Assembly (NCBI RefSeq): GCF_900182695.1
Contig: NZ_FXTK01000007.1
Coordinates: 81,402 to 145,401, forward strand
DNA from: Paracoccus laeviglucosivorans
Lineage (GTDB): Bacteria > Pseudomonadota > Alphaproteobacteria > Rhodobacterales > Rhodobacteraceae
DNA: 64,000 nucleotides
Direction: 5' to 3'
The notes under the pieces: model-generated
Databases searched by the model: none
What the model was told of the DNA's origin: nothing
The model's input: only the letters and a program-made list of their open reading frames with translations
Program-made: the position numbers and the translations under genes
Shown here: piece by piece, positions 8,544-16,477 of the stretch
Layout of the letters: the number at the start of each line of letters is the position of its first letter
Numbering within the stretch: position 1 is the stretch's first letter

Positions 8544-10007
8544 ATGAAGGCAGCCACGGTCGCTTGCGCGATCTTCCTGGCCGGGACCGGAATGGCCGCG
8601 GCGCAAGGCGTCGTCACCAAGCAGTATGACGACGGCGCGATTTACGAAGGCACCTTTCGCAACGGCAAGCAGCACGGGCGCGGCACATACAAGCTGCCCT
8701 CGGGCTATGAATATACCGGCGATTGGGTCGAGGGCGAGATCCTGGGACAAGGCAGCGCCAAGTTCCCCAACGGCTCGGTCTACGAAGGGGCGTTTGCCAA
8801 GGGCAAGCCTAATGGCCGGGGCAAGATCACCTATGCCGATGGTGGCACCTATCAGGGCGACTGGCGGGACGGCCAGATCACCGGGCAGGGAGAGGCGCAT
8901 TACGCCAACGGTTCGGTCTATAAGGGTGGCTTCGTCAATGCGCTCCATGACGGGCAGGGCGTGCTGACGCAGGATAATGGCTATCGCTACGAGGGCGGCT
9001 GGAAACAGGGCGTCAAGGAAGGCCGGGGCAAGATCAGCTATCCCGACGGCTCGACCTATGAAGGCGAGATGAAGGCGAACCAGCGGTCCGGGACGGGCAA
9101 GCTGACAATGGCGGACGGCCTGACCTATGAAGGCGGCTGGTCTGCGGGCCAGATGGCGGGGCAGGGCAAGCTGACCCAAGCCAGCGGCGATGCCTATGAG
9201 GGGCGCTTTGCCAATGGGCGTCGCGAAGGGCGCGGCATTGCCACCTATTCCAACGGCGACCGCTATGACGGTGATTTCCGCGCCGACCGCCGTTCCGGTC
9301 AGGGCACGTTCACCGGCACGGACGGCTATGTCTATGCTGGCGATTGGGTCGAAGGCCGGATGGAGGGGTTGGGGCGCATCACCTATCCCGACGGCTCGAT
9401 CTATGAGGGCGCGCTGCGGGCCGACATGCCCGAAGGCAAAGGGCTGATCACCTATCCCGACGGCTCCAGCTATGACGGCGACTGGCTGGCCGGCGTGATT
9501 GAGGGGCAGGGCGTTGCGAAATACGCCAACGGTCTGGTCTATGAAGGCGGCTTCAAGCGGGGCCGCAACGAAGGGCAGGGCCGCATGACCTATCCCGACG
9601 GCTATGTCTATAACGGCGCATGGCGCGACGGGCAGCGGCATGGCCAGGGTCAGGCGACCTATGCCGATGGCACGACCTATGACGGATCGTTCGTGGACGG
9701 GCTGCGGCATGGGCGCGGGCGCCTGATCGCGCCCGACGGTTTCCGCTATGAAGGCGGCTGGACCGGCGGAGAGATCGACGGCGAAGGCGTTGCGACCTAT
9801 GCTAATGGCGATGTCTATACCGGCCATTTCGTCGCCGGAAAGCGTCAGGGCGCGGGTGTCATGCGCTATTCGACGGGACAGGTCGCCGAAGGGCAGTGGA
9901 ACGACAACAGCCTTGCCACTCCGGTCAAAGGGGCCGCGCCCGAAGCTGCCGCCCCACCCGAAGGTGCCGTGCCGGACGAACCCGCAGCCAGCCCGCCAGC
10001 GCCCTAG
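8544..10007 (+). CDS. Secreted MORN-repeat protein
   Basis: A 487-residue protein with a signal peptide (hydrophobic to about residue 20, cleavage near AAAQG) followed by roughly 19 tandem 23-residue MORN repeats of the form YxDGxxYxGxWxxGxxxGxGxxT from about residue 27 to 460, then an Ala/Pro-rich tail. MORN repeats form an elongated beta-sheet that often binds lipids or proteins; in bacteria the function of secreted, all-MORN proteins is not established. Period and register are almost perfectly regular; the last repeat decays. The stop overlaps the convergent hydrolase stop by 4 bases. Confidence 0.88.
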   Translation: MKAATVACAIFLAGTGMAAAQGVVTKQYDDGAIYEGTFRNGKQHGRGTYKLPSGYEYTGDWVEGEILGQGSAKFPNGSVYEGAFAKGKPNGRGKITYADGGTYQGDWRDGQITGQGEAHYANGSVYKGGFVNALHDGQGVLTQDNGYRYEGGWKQGVKEGRGKISYPDGSTYEGEMKANQRSGTGKLTMADGLTYEGGWSAGQMAGQGKLTQASGDAYEGRFANGRREGRGIATYSNGDRYDGDFRADRRSGQGTFTGTDGYVYAGDWVEGRMEGLGRITYPDGSIYEGALRADMPEGKGLITYPDGSSYDGDWLAGVIEGQGVAKYANGLVYEGGFKRGRNEGQGRMTYPDGYVYNGAWRDGQRHGQGQATYADGTTYDGSFVDGLRHGRGRLIAPDGFRYEGGWTGGEIDGEGVATYANGDVYTGHFVAGKRQGAGVMRYSTGQVAEGQWNDNSLATPVKGAAPEAAAPPEGAVPDEPAASPPAP

Positions 10008-10870
10008 ATCACCGCGCTGGCTGCGCTTTCGGGCCAATGGGCAAAGGGCAGCACGCGCCCGTCTTCGCGGCTTTCGCGGACCTTTTCCAGATCGACCTTG
10101 GCCTTGACCCAGCCGCATTGGTCCATCTCGCCCTCGGCCAGAATGCCGCTTTCGGGCCAGACACCATCCGAAGGCGCATAGATCGCGGCCCTGCCGCGGT
10201 TTTCGTCGATCGCGGGGTTCCAGTCGCACAGGCCCACGGTGGGCGATTGCACGACGATGCACTGGCTTTCCAGCGCACGTGCCATGGACCCGATGCGGAC
10301 GCGGTTAAAGCCCGCAACCGTGTCGGTGCAGGACGGAACCAGAATGATTTCGACCCCGGCCTCGGCCAATTGGCGGCCCAGCAGGGGGAATTCGCTGTCA
10401 TAGCAGATCAGAACGCCCAGCTTGCCCACGGGCGTGTCAAAGACGCGCAATCCCGGCGCGGCCTGCACAAACCATTCTTCGCGTTCGAAGCGGGTCATGA
10501 TCTGCTTGTCCTGATGGCCGATGCGACCTTCGGGCCCGAACAGCACGGCGCGATTCACCGGGCGCGCCGCGTCGAAATGCGGGGCGGATGCGGCAAGGAT
10601 ATGTATGCCATGCGCGGCGGCCAGTTCGGCATGAAGCGCGTCGCGGGCCTCGGCATGGCGCGCGACTTCGTGCAGCGATGCCTCCAGATCGCCCGCGACC
10701 TGCTTTCCCCCCAACGAGGCGAGTTCCATCGCCCCGTATTCGGGAAAGACCAGCAGGTCGCAATCAGCAGCCTTTTCGACCCAACGGGTCAGTTTGGCAC
10801 GGTAGGCGTCAAAGTCGTCGAACCAGTCGAATTTGTATGCGGCGGCGGCGATCTTGATTTCGCGTGTCAC
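10004..10870 (-). CDS. Carbon-nitrogen hydrolase (nitrilase superfamily)
   Basis: 288 residues with the Glu-Lys-Cys triad regions of the nitrilase superfamily: FPEYGAME (about residue 43), a Lys in GRIGHQDKQIMTRFE, and CYDSEFPLLG with the nucleophilic Cys (about 155). The substrate is not deducible; it could be an amidase or an N-carbamoyl hydrolase. Its start overlaps the stop of the upstream GNAT gene by 4 bases, so the two are co-translated. Confidence 0.88.
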   Translation of the reverse strand: MTREIKIAAAAYKFDWFDDFDAYRAKLTRWVEKAADCDLLVFPEYGAMELASLGGKQVAGDLEASLHEVARHAEARDALHAELAAAHGIHILAASAPHFDAARPVNRAVLFGPEGRIGHQDKQIMTRFEREEWFVQAAPGLRVFDTPVGKLGVLICYDSEFPLLGRQLAEAGVEIILVPSCTDTVAGFNRVRIGSMARALESQCIVVQSPTVGLCDWNPAIDENRGRAAIYAPSDGVWPESGILAEGEMDQCGWVKAKVDLEKVRESREDGRVLPFAHWPESAASAVI

Positions 10871-11451
10871 AGGGTTTTCATCCAGAATTGCAGCGGTTTC
10901 TTGGTCGAGACCGGCGCGTCCACATCCTTCCAGTCGAACTCTGCGACGACGCCGGAAAGCGGCTCATAGCCCCTTTTGCGCCAGAAGTCATCCAATGGGC
11001 GGTAATCCGCCGGTCGCAGCGGGTGGTTTGCGGGCCGCTGCACGCTGCAAAATGCGCTGTAACGCCTGCCAAGCGCGCGGGCCTGCGCCTCGCGCCCGTC
11101 GAAAAACGCATGGCCCAGCCCATGACCGCGATAGGCGGGCAGCAGGACGGATTCCGCGCAGTAAAAGATTTCTTCCAGCCTTTCCGGTCGGTTGGCAAAG
11201 GCGGTGGCGAAATCGCCCGCATGGTCCTCCATCGGGGCACCGGTCGAGGCGCCGACCATGCGGTCGTCGTCGTCATAGGCCGCGACGACGACCGAACCGG
11301 GCGATTGGTAGACCTTCAAATATTCGCGTTCATAGGCGTGATCGCCTTCGTAAAGGTAAGGCCAGTCGCGAAAAACCGCGATCCGCAGCCGTGCCAGATC
11401 ATCCAGCACGGCCCCCACCGATTCGCCGGTCAGGATGCGGGTTGTAATCAC
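10867..11451 (-). CDS. GNAT family N-acetyltransferase
   Basis: 194 residues. The acetyl-CoA loop region reads LLPAYRGHGLGHAFF (R/QxxGxG/A type motif A, about residues 105-120), preceded by beta-strands with the pattern VVAAYDDDDRMVGASTG. The C-terminal part carries a WRKRGY motif often seen in GNAT enzymes. Substrate unknown. It overlaps both neighbours by 4 bases, giving a three-gene operon (SnoaL-like, GNAT, nitrilase). Confidence 0.82.
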   Translation of the reverse strand: MITTRILTGESVGAVLDDLARLRIAVFRDWPYLYEGDHAYEREYLKVYQSPGSVVVAAYDDDDRMVGASTGAPMEDHAGDFATAFANRPERLEEIFYCAESVLLPAYRGHGLGHAFFDGREAQARALGRRYSAFCSVQRPANHPLRPADYRPLDDFWRKRGYEPLSGVVAEFDWKDVDAPVSTKKPLQFWMKTL

Positions 11452-11849
11452 CCGCAGACCTGCGCGGTCCAGTCGGCAAGGTTGTAATAGGTCGTGACGC
11501 GGGCAATCTTGCCGTCGCGCACGGTAAAGAACGCACCCGCAGGCAGCACGTATTTCTGGCCCCTGGCTTCGGGCAGACCTTCATCGGTCTTCAGATAGGT
11601 GCCGTTGACCACGAATTCCGCCGCCGCGCGGTCGCCAAGCTCATTGGCGAAAACCACGATGTCGGTCAGCAATTCCTTGTAGCTGTCGGTCATGTGGGCG
11701 TTGAATTCGCGAAACTTGTCCTTGCCGCGGCGGATCTGGCCTTCGTTCACGTGATGCTCGATCTCGTCATGCAGATAGGTCAGCATTTCGTCGGTCCGCC
11801 CCGCGTTAAAGGCGTCGTAATAGGCGGTGATCAGGGCTTTGGTGTCCAT
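11448..11849 (-). CDS. SnoaL-like / ketosteroid isomerase-fold protein
   Basis: 133 residues. The pattern LITAYYDAFNAGRTDEMLTYLHDEIEHHVNEG followed by FREFNAHM and a C-terminal PAGAFFTVRDGKIARVTTYYNLADW is typical of the NTF2-like SnoaL superfamily, which includes isomerases and ligand-binding proteins; the reaction cannot be assigned. The start at 11849 was preferred to an upstream ATG at 11903 because the family N-terminus begins there. First gene of the operon with the GNAT and nitrilase-like genes. Confidence 0.75.
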   Translation of the reverse strand: MDTKALITAYYDAFNAGRTDEMLTYLHDEIEHHVNEGQIRRGKDKFREFNAHMTDSYKELLTDIVVFANELGDRAAAEFVVNGTYLKTDEGLPEARGQKYVLPAGAFFTVRDGKIARVTTYYNLADWTAQVCG

Positions 11850-11999
11850 CGGATCCTCATATCGCTGCGCGTCGGGTGTAACGCGCATGGCGGGGTCCGT
11901 CACCTACACCCTTTGGCTGATGCGGCGCTGCGGTTCCACATTCCCATTGGACACAAGGTGATGTAGCCAAGAGCGGTCACCCGAAGGATCGGAAAACAA

Positions 12000-13388
12000 A
12001 TGATTCCTGCGATGCCAGCCCGCCATATCGACTGTTTTAAAGCCTATGACGTTCGTGGCCGTCTTGGCATCGAACTGGACGTGGATATTGCATGGCGCAT
12101 CGGGCGTGCCTTTGCGCAGACCCGCGCCGCGCGACTGGTGATCGTGGGGCGCGATTCCCGCGAAAGCTCGCCTGCGCTGGCCGAGGCGCTGATCCAGGGC
12201 CTGACCGAAGGCGGGGCGGATGTGCGCGACCTTGGCCTTGCCGGGACCGAGGAAATGTATTTCGCCACCGCACATTACGGCGCGGATGGCGGGATCGAGG
12301 TGACGGCTTCGCACAACCCGATCGACTATAACGGCATGAAGCTGGTCGCGGCAGGTGCCGCCCCGCTGGACCCCGACACCGAATTCGCCGATCTGGCGGC
12401 ACTGGCCCGGTCCGGCGCGTTCGAGCCTGCGGACCGCATCGGCGTCATCACCCCGTTTCCCGAAGCGCGGTCGGCCTATGCCTCGGCCCTGTGCGATTTC
12501 GTCGATGTCGCGGCTCTGAAGCCCTTGAAGGTGCTGGTCAATGCCGGGAATGGCACGGCTGGACCGACCTTTGACGCCATTGCGGCCGAACTGGAACGCC
12601 GTGGCGCGCCCTTGCGCTTTATCCGCGTGAACCACGACCCCGATGCCAGCTTTCCCAATGGTATCCCGAACCCGCTTTTGCCGGAAAACCAGCCGATGAC
12701 CTCGGATGCGGTGCGCGAATACGGGGCCGATCTGGGCGTGGCGTGGGATGGCGATTTCGACCGCTGCTTTTTCTTTGACGAAACCGGGCGCTTCATTCCC
12801 GGCGAATATATCGTGGGGCTGCTGGCCTCGGTCTTTCTGAAGAAACATCCGGGCGAAAAGATCGTCCACGATCCCCGCGTGGTGATGAACACCCGCGCCA
12901 TGATCGCCGAGGCGGGCGGGCAGGCCGTGCAGGCCCGCACCGGCCACGCTTTCCTGAAACGCGCCATGCGCGATACGGGCGCGATCTATGGTGGCGAAAT
13001 GTCGGCCCACCATTATTTCCGCGATTTCCACTTCGCTGATAGCGGCATGATCCCGTGGCTACTGGTGGTCGAGCTGATCTCGCGCAGCGGTCAGTCGCTG
13101 GGCGGGCTGCTGTCCGAACGCATCGCGGCCTACCCCTCGTCGGGCGAGATCAACTTTCGACTGGATGATCCCGATGCCTCGATCGCCCGCGTGCTGGAGC
13201 GTTTCGGCCCGCAAGCGGCATCGCGCGATGATACGGACGGCATCAGTCTGGAATTCGAGGGCTGGCGCTTCAACCTGCGACGTTCGAATACCGAGCCCGT
13301 GGTGCGGCTGAACGTTGAATCGTCTGGGGATGTCGCACTGGTCGATGCGCGGGCGGCGGAAATCGGGGCGTTGCTGGGCGGCGTCTAG
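12000..13388 (+). CDS. Phosphomannomutase/phosphoglucomutase
   Basis: 462 residues of the alpha-D-phosphohexomutase family, interconverting hexose 6- and 1-phosphates to supply GDP-mannose or UDP-/dTDP-glucose. Motifs: phosphoserine loop VTASHNPIDYNGMK (about residue 100), metal loop DGDFDRCFFF (about 250), sugar-binding GEMSAHHYFRDF (about 335) and phosphate-binding RRSNTEPVVRLNVE near the C-terminus. It fits the surrounding polysaccharide and dTDP-rhamnose genes. The stop overlaps the convergent ABC transporter gene by 4 bases. Confidence 0.92.
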   Translation: MIPAMPARHIDCFKAYDVRGRLGIELDVDIAWRIGRAFAQTRAARLVIVGRDSRESSPALAEALIQGLTEGGADVRDLGLAGTEEMYFATAHYGADGGIEVTASHNPIDYNGMKLVAAGAAPLDPDTEFADLAALARSGAFEPADRIGVITPFPEARSAYASALCDFVDVAALKPLKVLVNAGNGTAGPTFDAIAAELERRGAPLRFIRVNHDPDASFPNGIPNPLLPENQPMTSDAVREYGADLGVAWDGDFDRCFFFDETGRFIPGEYIVGLLASVFLKKHPGEKIVHDPRVVMNTRAMIAEAGGQAVQARTGHAFLKRAMRDTGAIYGGEMSAHHYFRDFHFADSGMIPWLLVVELISRSGQSLGGLLSERIAAYPSSGEINFRLDDPDASIARVLERFGPQAASRDDTDGISLEFEGWRFNLRRSNTEPVVRLNVESSGDVALVDARAAEIGALLGGV

Positions 13389-14062
13389 TCGCCCACGATG
13401 TCGGGGGGCACGCGCAGGATCGCTTCGTGCATGGCGATGGCTTCGTCCAGATTGTGAAACAAGGTCAGCGTGCCGCGATCCAGAACCGCGCCCATATTGC
13501 ACATCTGCCGGATCATCGGCATCGAGTGGCTGACCACGATCGCGCCGGACTTGCTCATGCGTTCGTTGAAGACGCGCTGCGATTTGGCGCGGAAATCGGC
13601 ATCGCCTACGCTGGTCACTTCATCGACCAGATAGGTGTCGAAATAGATGCCCATGCTGGTGCCCATCGCAAGCCGCGATTTCATGCCGGATGAATAGCTG
13701 TTGACCGGCTGGTGGTAATGCTGGCCCAGTTCGGCGAAATCCGCGACGTAATCGACCAATTCATCGGTATCGACGCCATAGATGCGCGCGACGAAACGCA
13801 CGTTCTGCGCGCCCGAAAGTTCGCCGTGAAAGCTGCCCGCAAAGCCCACCGGCCATGAAATCGTGCCGTCCGACACCACCCGCCCCGATGTCGGCGAGAC
13901 GGTGCCGGCAATCATCCGCAGCAGCGTCGATTTCCCCGCGCCGTTCCGCCCCAGCAGCGCGACAGATGCGCCGGTCGGAAACTCGGCATTGATCTGGTCG
14001 GCCACCAGCATCTCGCGCCCTTTCAGGCGATATTGCTTGGTCAGGTTTTCCAGCCGGATCAT
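13385..14062 (-). CDS. kpsT: Polysaccharide ABC transporter ATP-binding protein (KpsT-like)
   Basis: 225 residues, the short ATPase typical of group 2 capsule exporters. Walker A is LGRNGAGKSTLLRMIAG (about residue 37), the signature is YSSGMKSRLAMG, and Walker B is TYLVDEVTSVGD. It lies 3 bases downstream of the KpsE-like gene on the minus strand, while the KpsM-like permease is transcribed divergently just beyond, so the exporter is complete but split over two transcripts. Confidence 0.9.
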   Translation of the reverse strand: MIRLENLTKQYRLKGREMLVADQINAEFPTGASVALLGRNGAGKSTLLRMIAGTVSPTSGRVVSDGTISWPVGFAGSFHGELSGAQNVRFVARIYGVDTDELVDYVADFAELGQHYHQPVNSYSSGMKSRLAMGTSMGIYFDTYLVDEVTSVGDADFRAKSQRVFNERMSKSGAIVVSHSMPMIRQMCNMGAVLDRGTLTLFHNLDEAIAMHEAILRVPPDIVGD

Positions 14063-14065
14063 GGC

Positions 14066-15577
14066 TCAGGCACGATCCCGGATGCTGTAATAGATCAGCG
14101 CGATGATCGACCAGCAGGTCAGCAGCAGCCCCGCAACCACGAACAGCAGCCACGGCCGGTTCGGCGCCTGCGAGCTTTGCGCGATCTTGGGTTCTATATG
14201 GGCGGCAAGATAGCGCGATTTGCGCCGCGCCTCGGCCATGGCCGCCTCATAGGCGACGCGGGCAGCGCGGTAAGCGCCTTCGGCGAATTCTCGGTCTACC
14301 ATCAGCTTTTCATATTCGGCCATCAGCGCGGAATAGCTTTCGCCGGTCGGACCTTTGCCATCTGCGCCAAATTTCTGGCGTTCGCTGTCGATCAGGCGGC
14401 GTAGGGCATCAATCTTTTGCTGGGATTGCGTGACGCGGTGATCGGTCGGGCGCGCATTGTCCAAAAGCAGGTCATGGGCCACCAGCGCCTCGGCCAGCTG
14501 TGCCTGCAGACCGCTCAGCACGCCCATCTGGCTGGTCAGGTCGGCCTGCGGATCGACGATCTGCGTGCGCATGCGGAACTGGGTCATGTCCTGTCGGACC
14601 TGCGTCAGATCCTGACGGGTCTGTTCCAGTTCATCCCGCGCCAATCGGGTGGAATCGTTTCGCGCGATCGATGACAGCTCATTGATCTTGTCCGAGCTTT
14701 GCTGGAACACCGCCGCCGCGATCTGCTGCGCATCCTCGGCCGTGAAGGCGTTGATCTTCAGCGTGATCAGGTCGCTTGAGGTGTCGTAAAGCACCTTGAC
14801 CTGACGCGACCAGTAATCGGTCAGATCCTCGATCTGGCCGTCGGGGTCATAGGCAAAGACGAAATCATGCGGCCAGTCTCGCGAGAATTTCTGCCGCAGA
14901 TCAAGCTGGGCATCGATCTTTTCCACCATGTCCTGACTGCGGATATATTCGTAAAGCACATCCGTATCGGACGGGCCCGAACCGCCTGCCAGCGGGGCCA
15001 GCCCGCCCAGCAGATCAATGGCGGGGCTGATTTCCTCTTTGTGGACGGAAAAACCCACGGTCGAGACATATTGATCGGTCGCACGCGCCCAAAGATACCA
15101 CGCCCAAAAGATCGTCGGCAGCACCACGATCCCCAGGAAACTGGCCAGCAACAACCAATGCCGCTTGCGAGGATTTGCCGCAGGGACGGTCGGGCGGACA
15201 TTGGCGGGCGCCATGCCGCCGGGCGCACGCGGCGGGGCAGGGGGCGGGGCCGACGGCCGGACCGCGGGGGGCTGCGGCGCACCGGCAGGCACGGCGCGCG
15301 GCATCGGCTTTACCGGAATGGGCTGGGCCTGCACCGGCACCGCTTGCGCTGCGGCCGATTGGGATGCGGATTGCGCCTGAAAGGGGCGGACCACCGGGCG
15401 GGGGGTTGCCTGCATCGGCTGGATGCGCGGCTGCGCCGGAAACGGGCGCGCGGGCTTGGCTGCCCCGTCCCCGCCAGCGCCCGGCGCGGACATATTGGCA
15501 GCCGTTTCGACAGGGGCGGCTCCGCTGGTGCCGATCCGGCCATTGCCCGGCCCCGTCTGGTCAGTGGTTTTGCTCAA
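14066..15577 (-). CDS. kpsE: Capsule polysaccharide export inner-membrane protein (KpsE-like)
   Basis: 503 residues. One transmembrane helix lies at about residues 140-165 and another at the extreme C-terminus (PWLLFVVAGLLLTCWSIIALIYY); a periplasmic coiled-coil domain with LARDELEQTRQDLTQVRQDMT lies between them. This is the KpsE/BexC polysaccharide co-polymerase layout. It is unusual in having an N-terminal cytoplasmic extension of about 135 residues that is almost entirely Pro, Ala and Gln-rich low-complexity sequence. It would link the KpsMT transporter to the outer-membrane exporter. Confidence 0.87.
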   Translation of the reverse strand: MSKTTDQTGPGNGRIGTSGAAPVETAANMSAPGAGGDGAAKPARPFPAQPRIQPMQATPRPVVRPFQAQSASQSAAAQAVPVQAQPIPVKPMPRAVPAGAPQPPAVRPSAPPPAPPRAPGGMAPANVRPTVPAANPRKRHWLLLASFLGIVVLPTIFWAWYLWARATDQYVSTVGFSVHKEEISPAIDLLGGLAPLAGGSGPSDTDVLYEYIRSQDMVEKIDAQLDLRQKFSRDWPHDFVFAYDPDGQIEDLTDYWSRQVKVLYDTSSDLITLKINAFTAEDAQQIAAAVFQQSSDKINELSSIARNDSTRLARDELEQTRQDLTQVRQDMTQFRMRTQIVDPQADLTSQMGVLSGLQAQLAEALVAHDLLLDNARPTDHRVTQSQQKIDALRRLIDSERQKFGADGKGPTGESYSALMAEYEKLMVDREFAEGAYRAARVAYEAAMAEARRKSRYLAAHIEPKIAQSSQAPNRPWLLFVVAGLLLTCWSIIALIYYSIRDRA

Positions 15578-15658
15578 AGCCGTGGCGCTTTCGCTGGTTT
15601 ACCTTTTCCGCGCATTTGTTACATATTGCCGCTCGTCAAGACCAGCCTTTGCGATCAA

Positions 15659-16477
15659 ATGTCCGAGATGACGCGCGAACACTCTACGCCCCAGCACCCC
15701 TACCGCAAAGGGCCGCGCCTGCGGACGATGCGGATTTTGTTCGCGCTGATGCTGCGCGAGATGGCAACGACCTATGGCCGCTCGGCCGGGGGATATATCT
15801 GGGCAATTGTTGAACCGGTCCTGGGCGTCGTGCTGCTTTCGGTCGTTTTCAGCATGGCCCTTGCGCGTCCGGGATTGGGAACGAACTTTCCGCTGTTCTA
15901 CGCGACGGGTTTTCTGCCGTTCACGATGTTTCTGGATCTGTCGGGCAAGGTCGCATCCTCGGTCCGCTATTCGAAGCCGTTTCTGGCCTATCCCAGCGTC
16001 ACCTATATCGATGCCATGCTGGCCCGGATATTGCTGAATACGCTGACACATATCTCGGTCATGGCGATCGTGATCGGTGGCATATTCTTCCTTTACCAGT
16101 TGCCGCTGGTCGTGAACCTTGCCGAGATATTCGAGGCGATCCTGATGATCGTCGTCTTTGCCGTCGCGGTGGGCACGCTGAATTGCTATCTGATGACCGC
16201 CTTTCCGGTATGGGAACGTGCGTGGAACATCCTGACCCGACCGCTGTTCCTGATGTCGGGCATTTTCTTCCTTTACGACATGATGCCGACCGCCGCGCAG
16301 GACATCCTGTGGTATAACCCGGTGCTGCATTGCATATCGCAATTGCGGCGGGGGGTTTATCCGACCTATCAGGCCAGTTTCATCGAACCGGCCTTTGTTT
16401 TCGGGATCGCCGCCGTGCTGCTGGTGTTCGGCTTGCTGTTGCTGGCCCGCAACTATCGTGACCTGCTTGAGCGTTAA
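15659..16477 (+). CDS. kpsM: Polysaccharide ABC transporter permease (KpsM-like)
   Basis: 272 residues with six hydrophobic segments of the ABC-2 type. The segment GGYIWAIVEPVLGVVLLSVVFS and the PxVWERAWNILTRPLFLMSGIFF region are typical of KpsM/RfbA-type permeases. The ATG at 15659 was chosen because it begins the family N-terminus; the open frame upstream overlaps kpsE antisense and is not coding. The 81-base gap to kpsE is the probable divergent promoter. It ends overlapping the convergent RTX gene by 4 bases. Confidence 0.9.
   Translation: MSEMTREHSTPQHPYRKGPRLRTMRILFALMLREMATTYGRSAGGYIWAIVEPVLGVVLLSVVFSMALARPGLGTNFPLFYATGFLPFTMFLDLSGKVASSVRYSKPFLAYPSVTYIDAMLARILLNTLTHISVMAIVIGGIFFLYQLPLVVNLAEIFEAILMIVVFAVAVGTLNCYLMTAFPVWERAWNILTRPLFLMSGIFFLYDMMPTAAQDILWYNPVLHCISQLRRGVYPTYQASFIEPAFVFGIAAVLLVFGLLLLARNYRDLLER

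Noticed and set aside
14867..15658. An N-terminal extension of kpsM of about 260 residues
   Set aside because: It is antisense to kpsE and lacks membrane or ABC-2 features; the family N-terminus starts at 15659.
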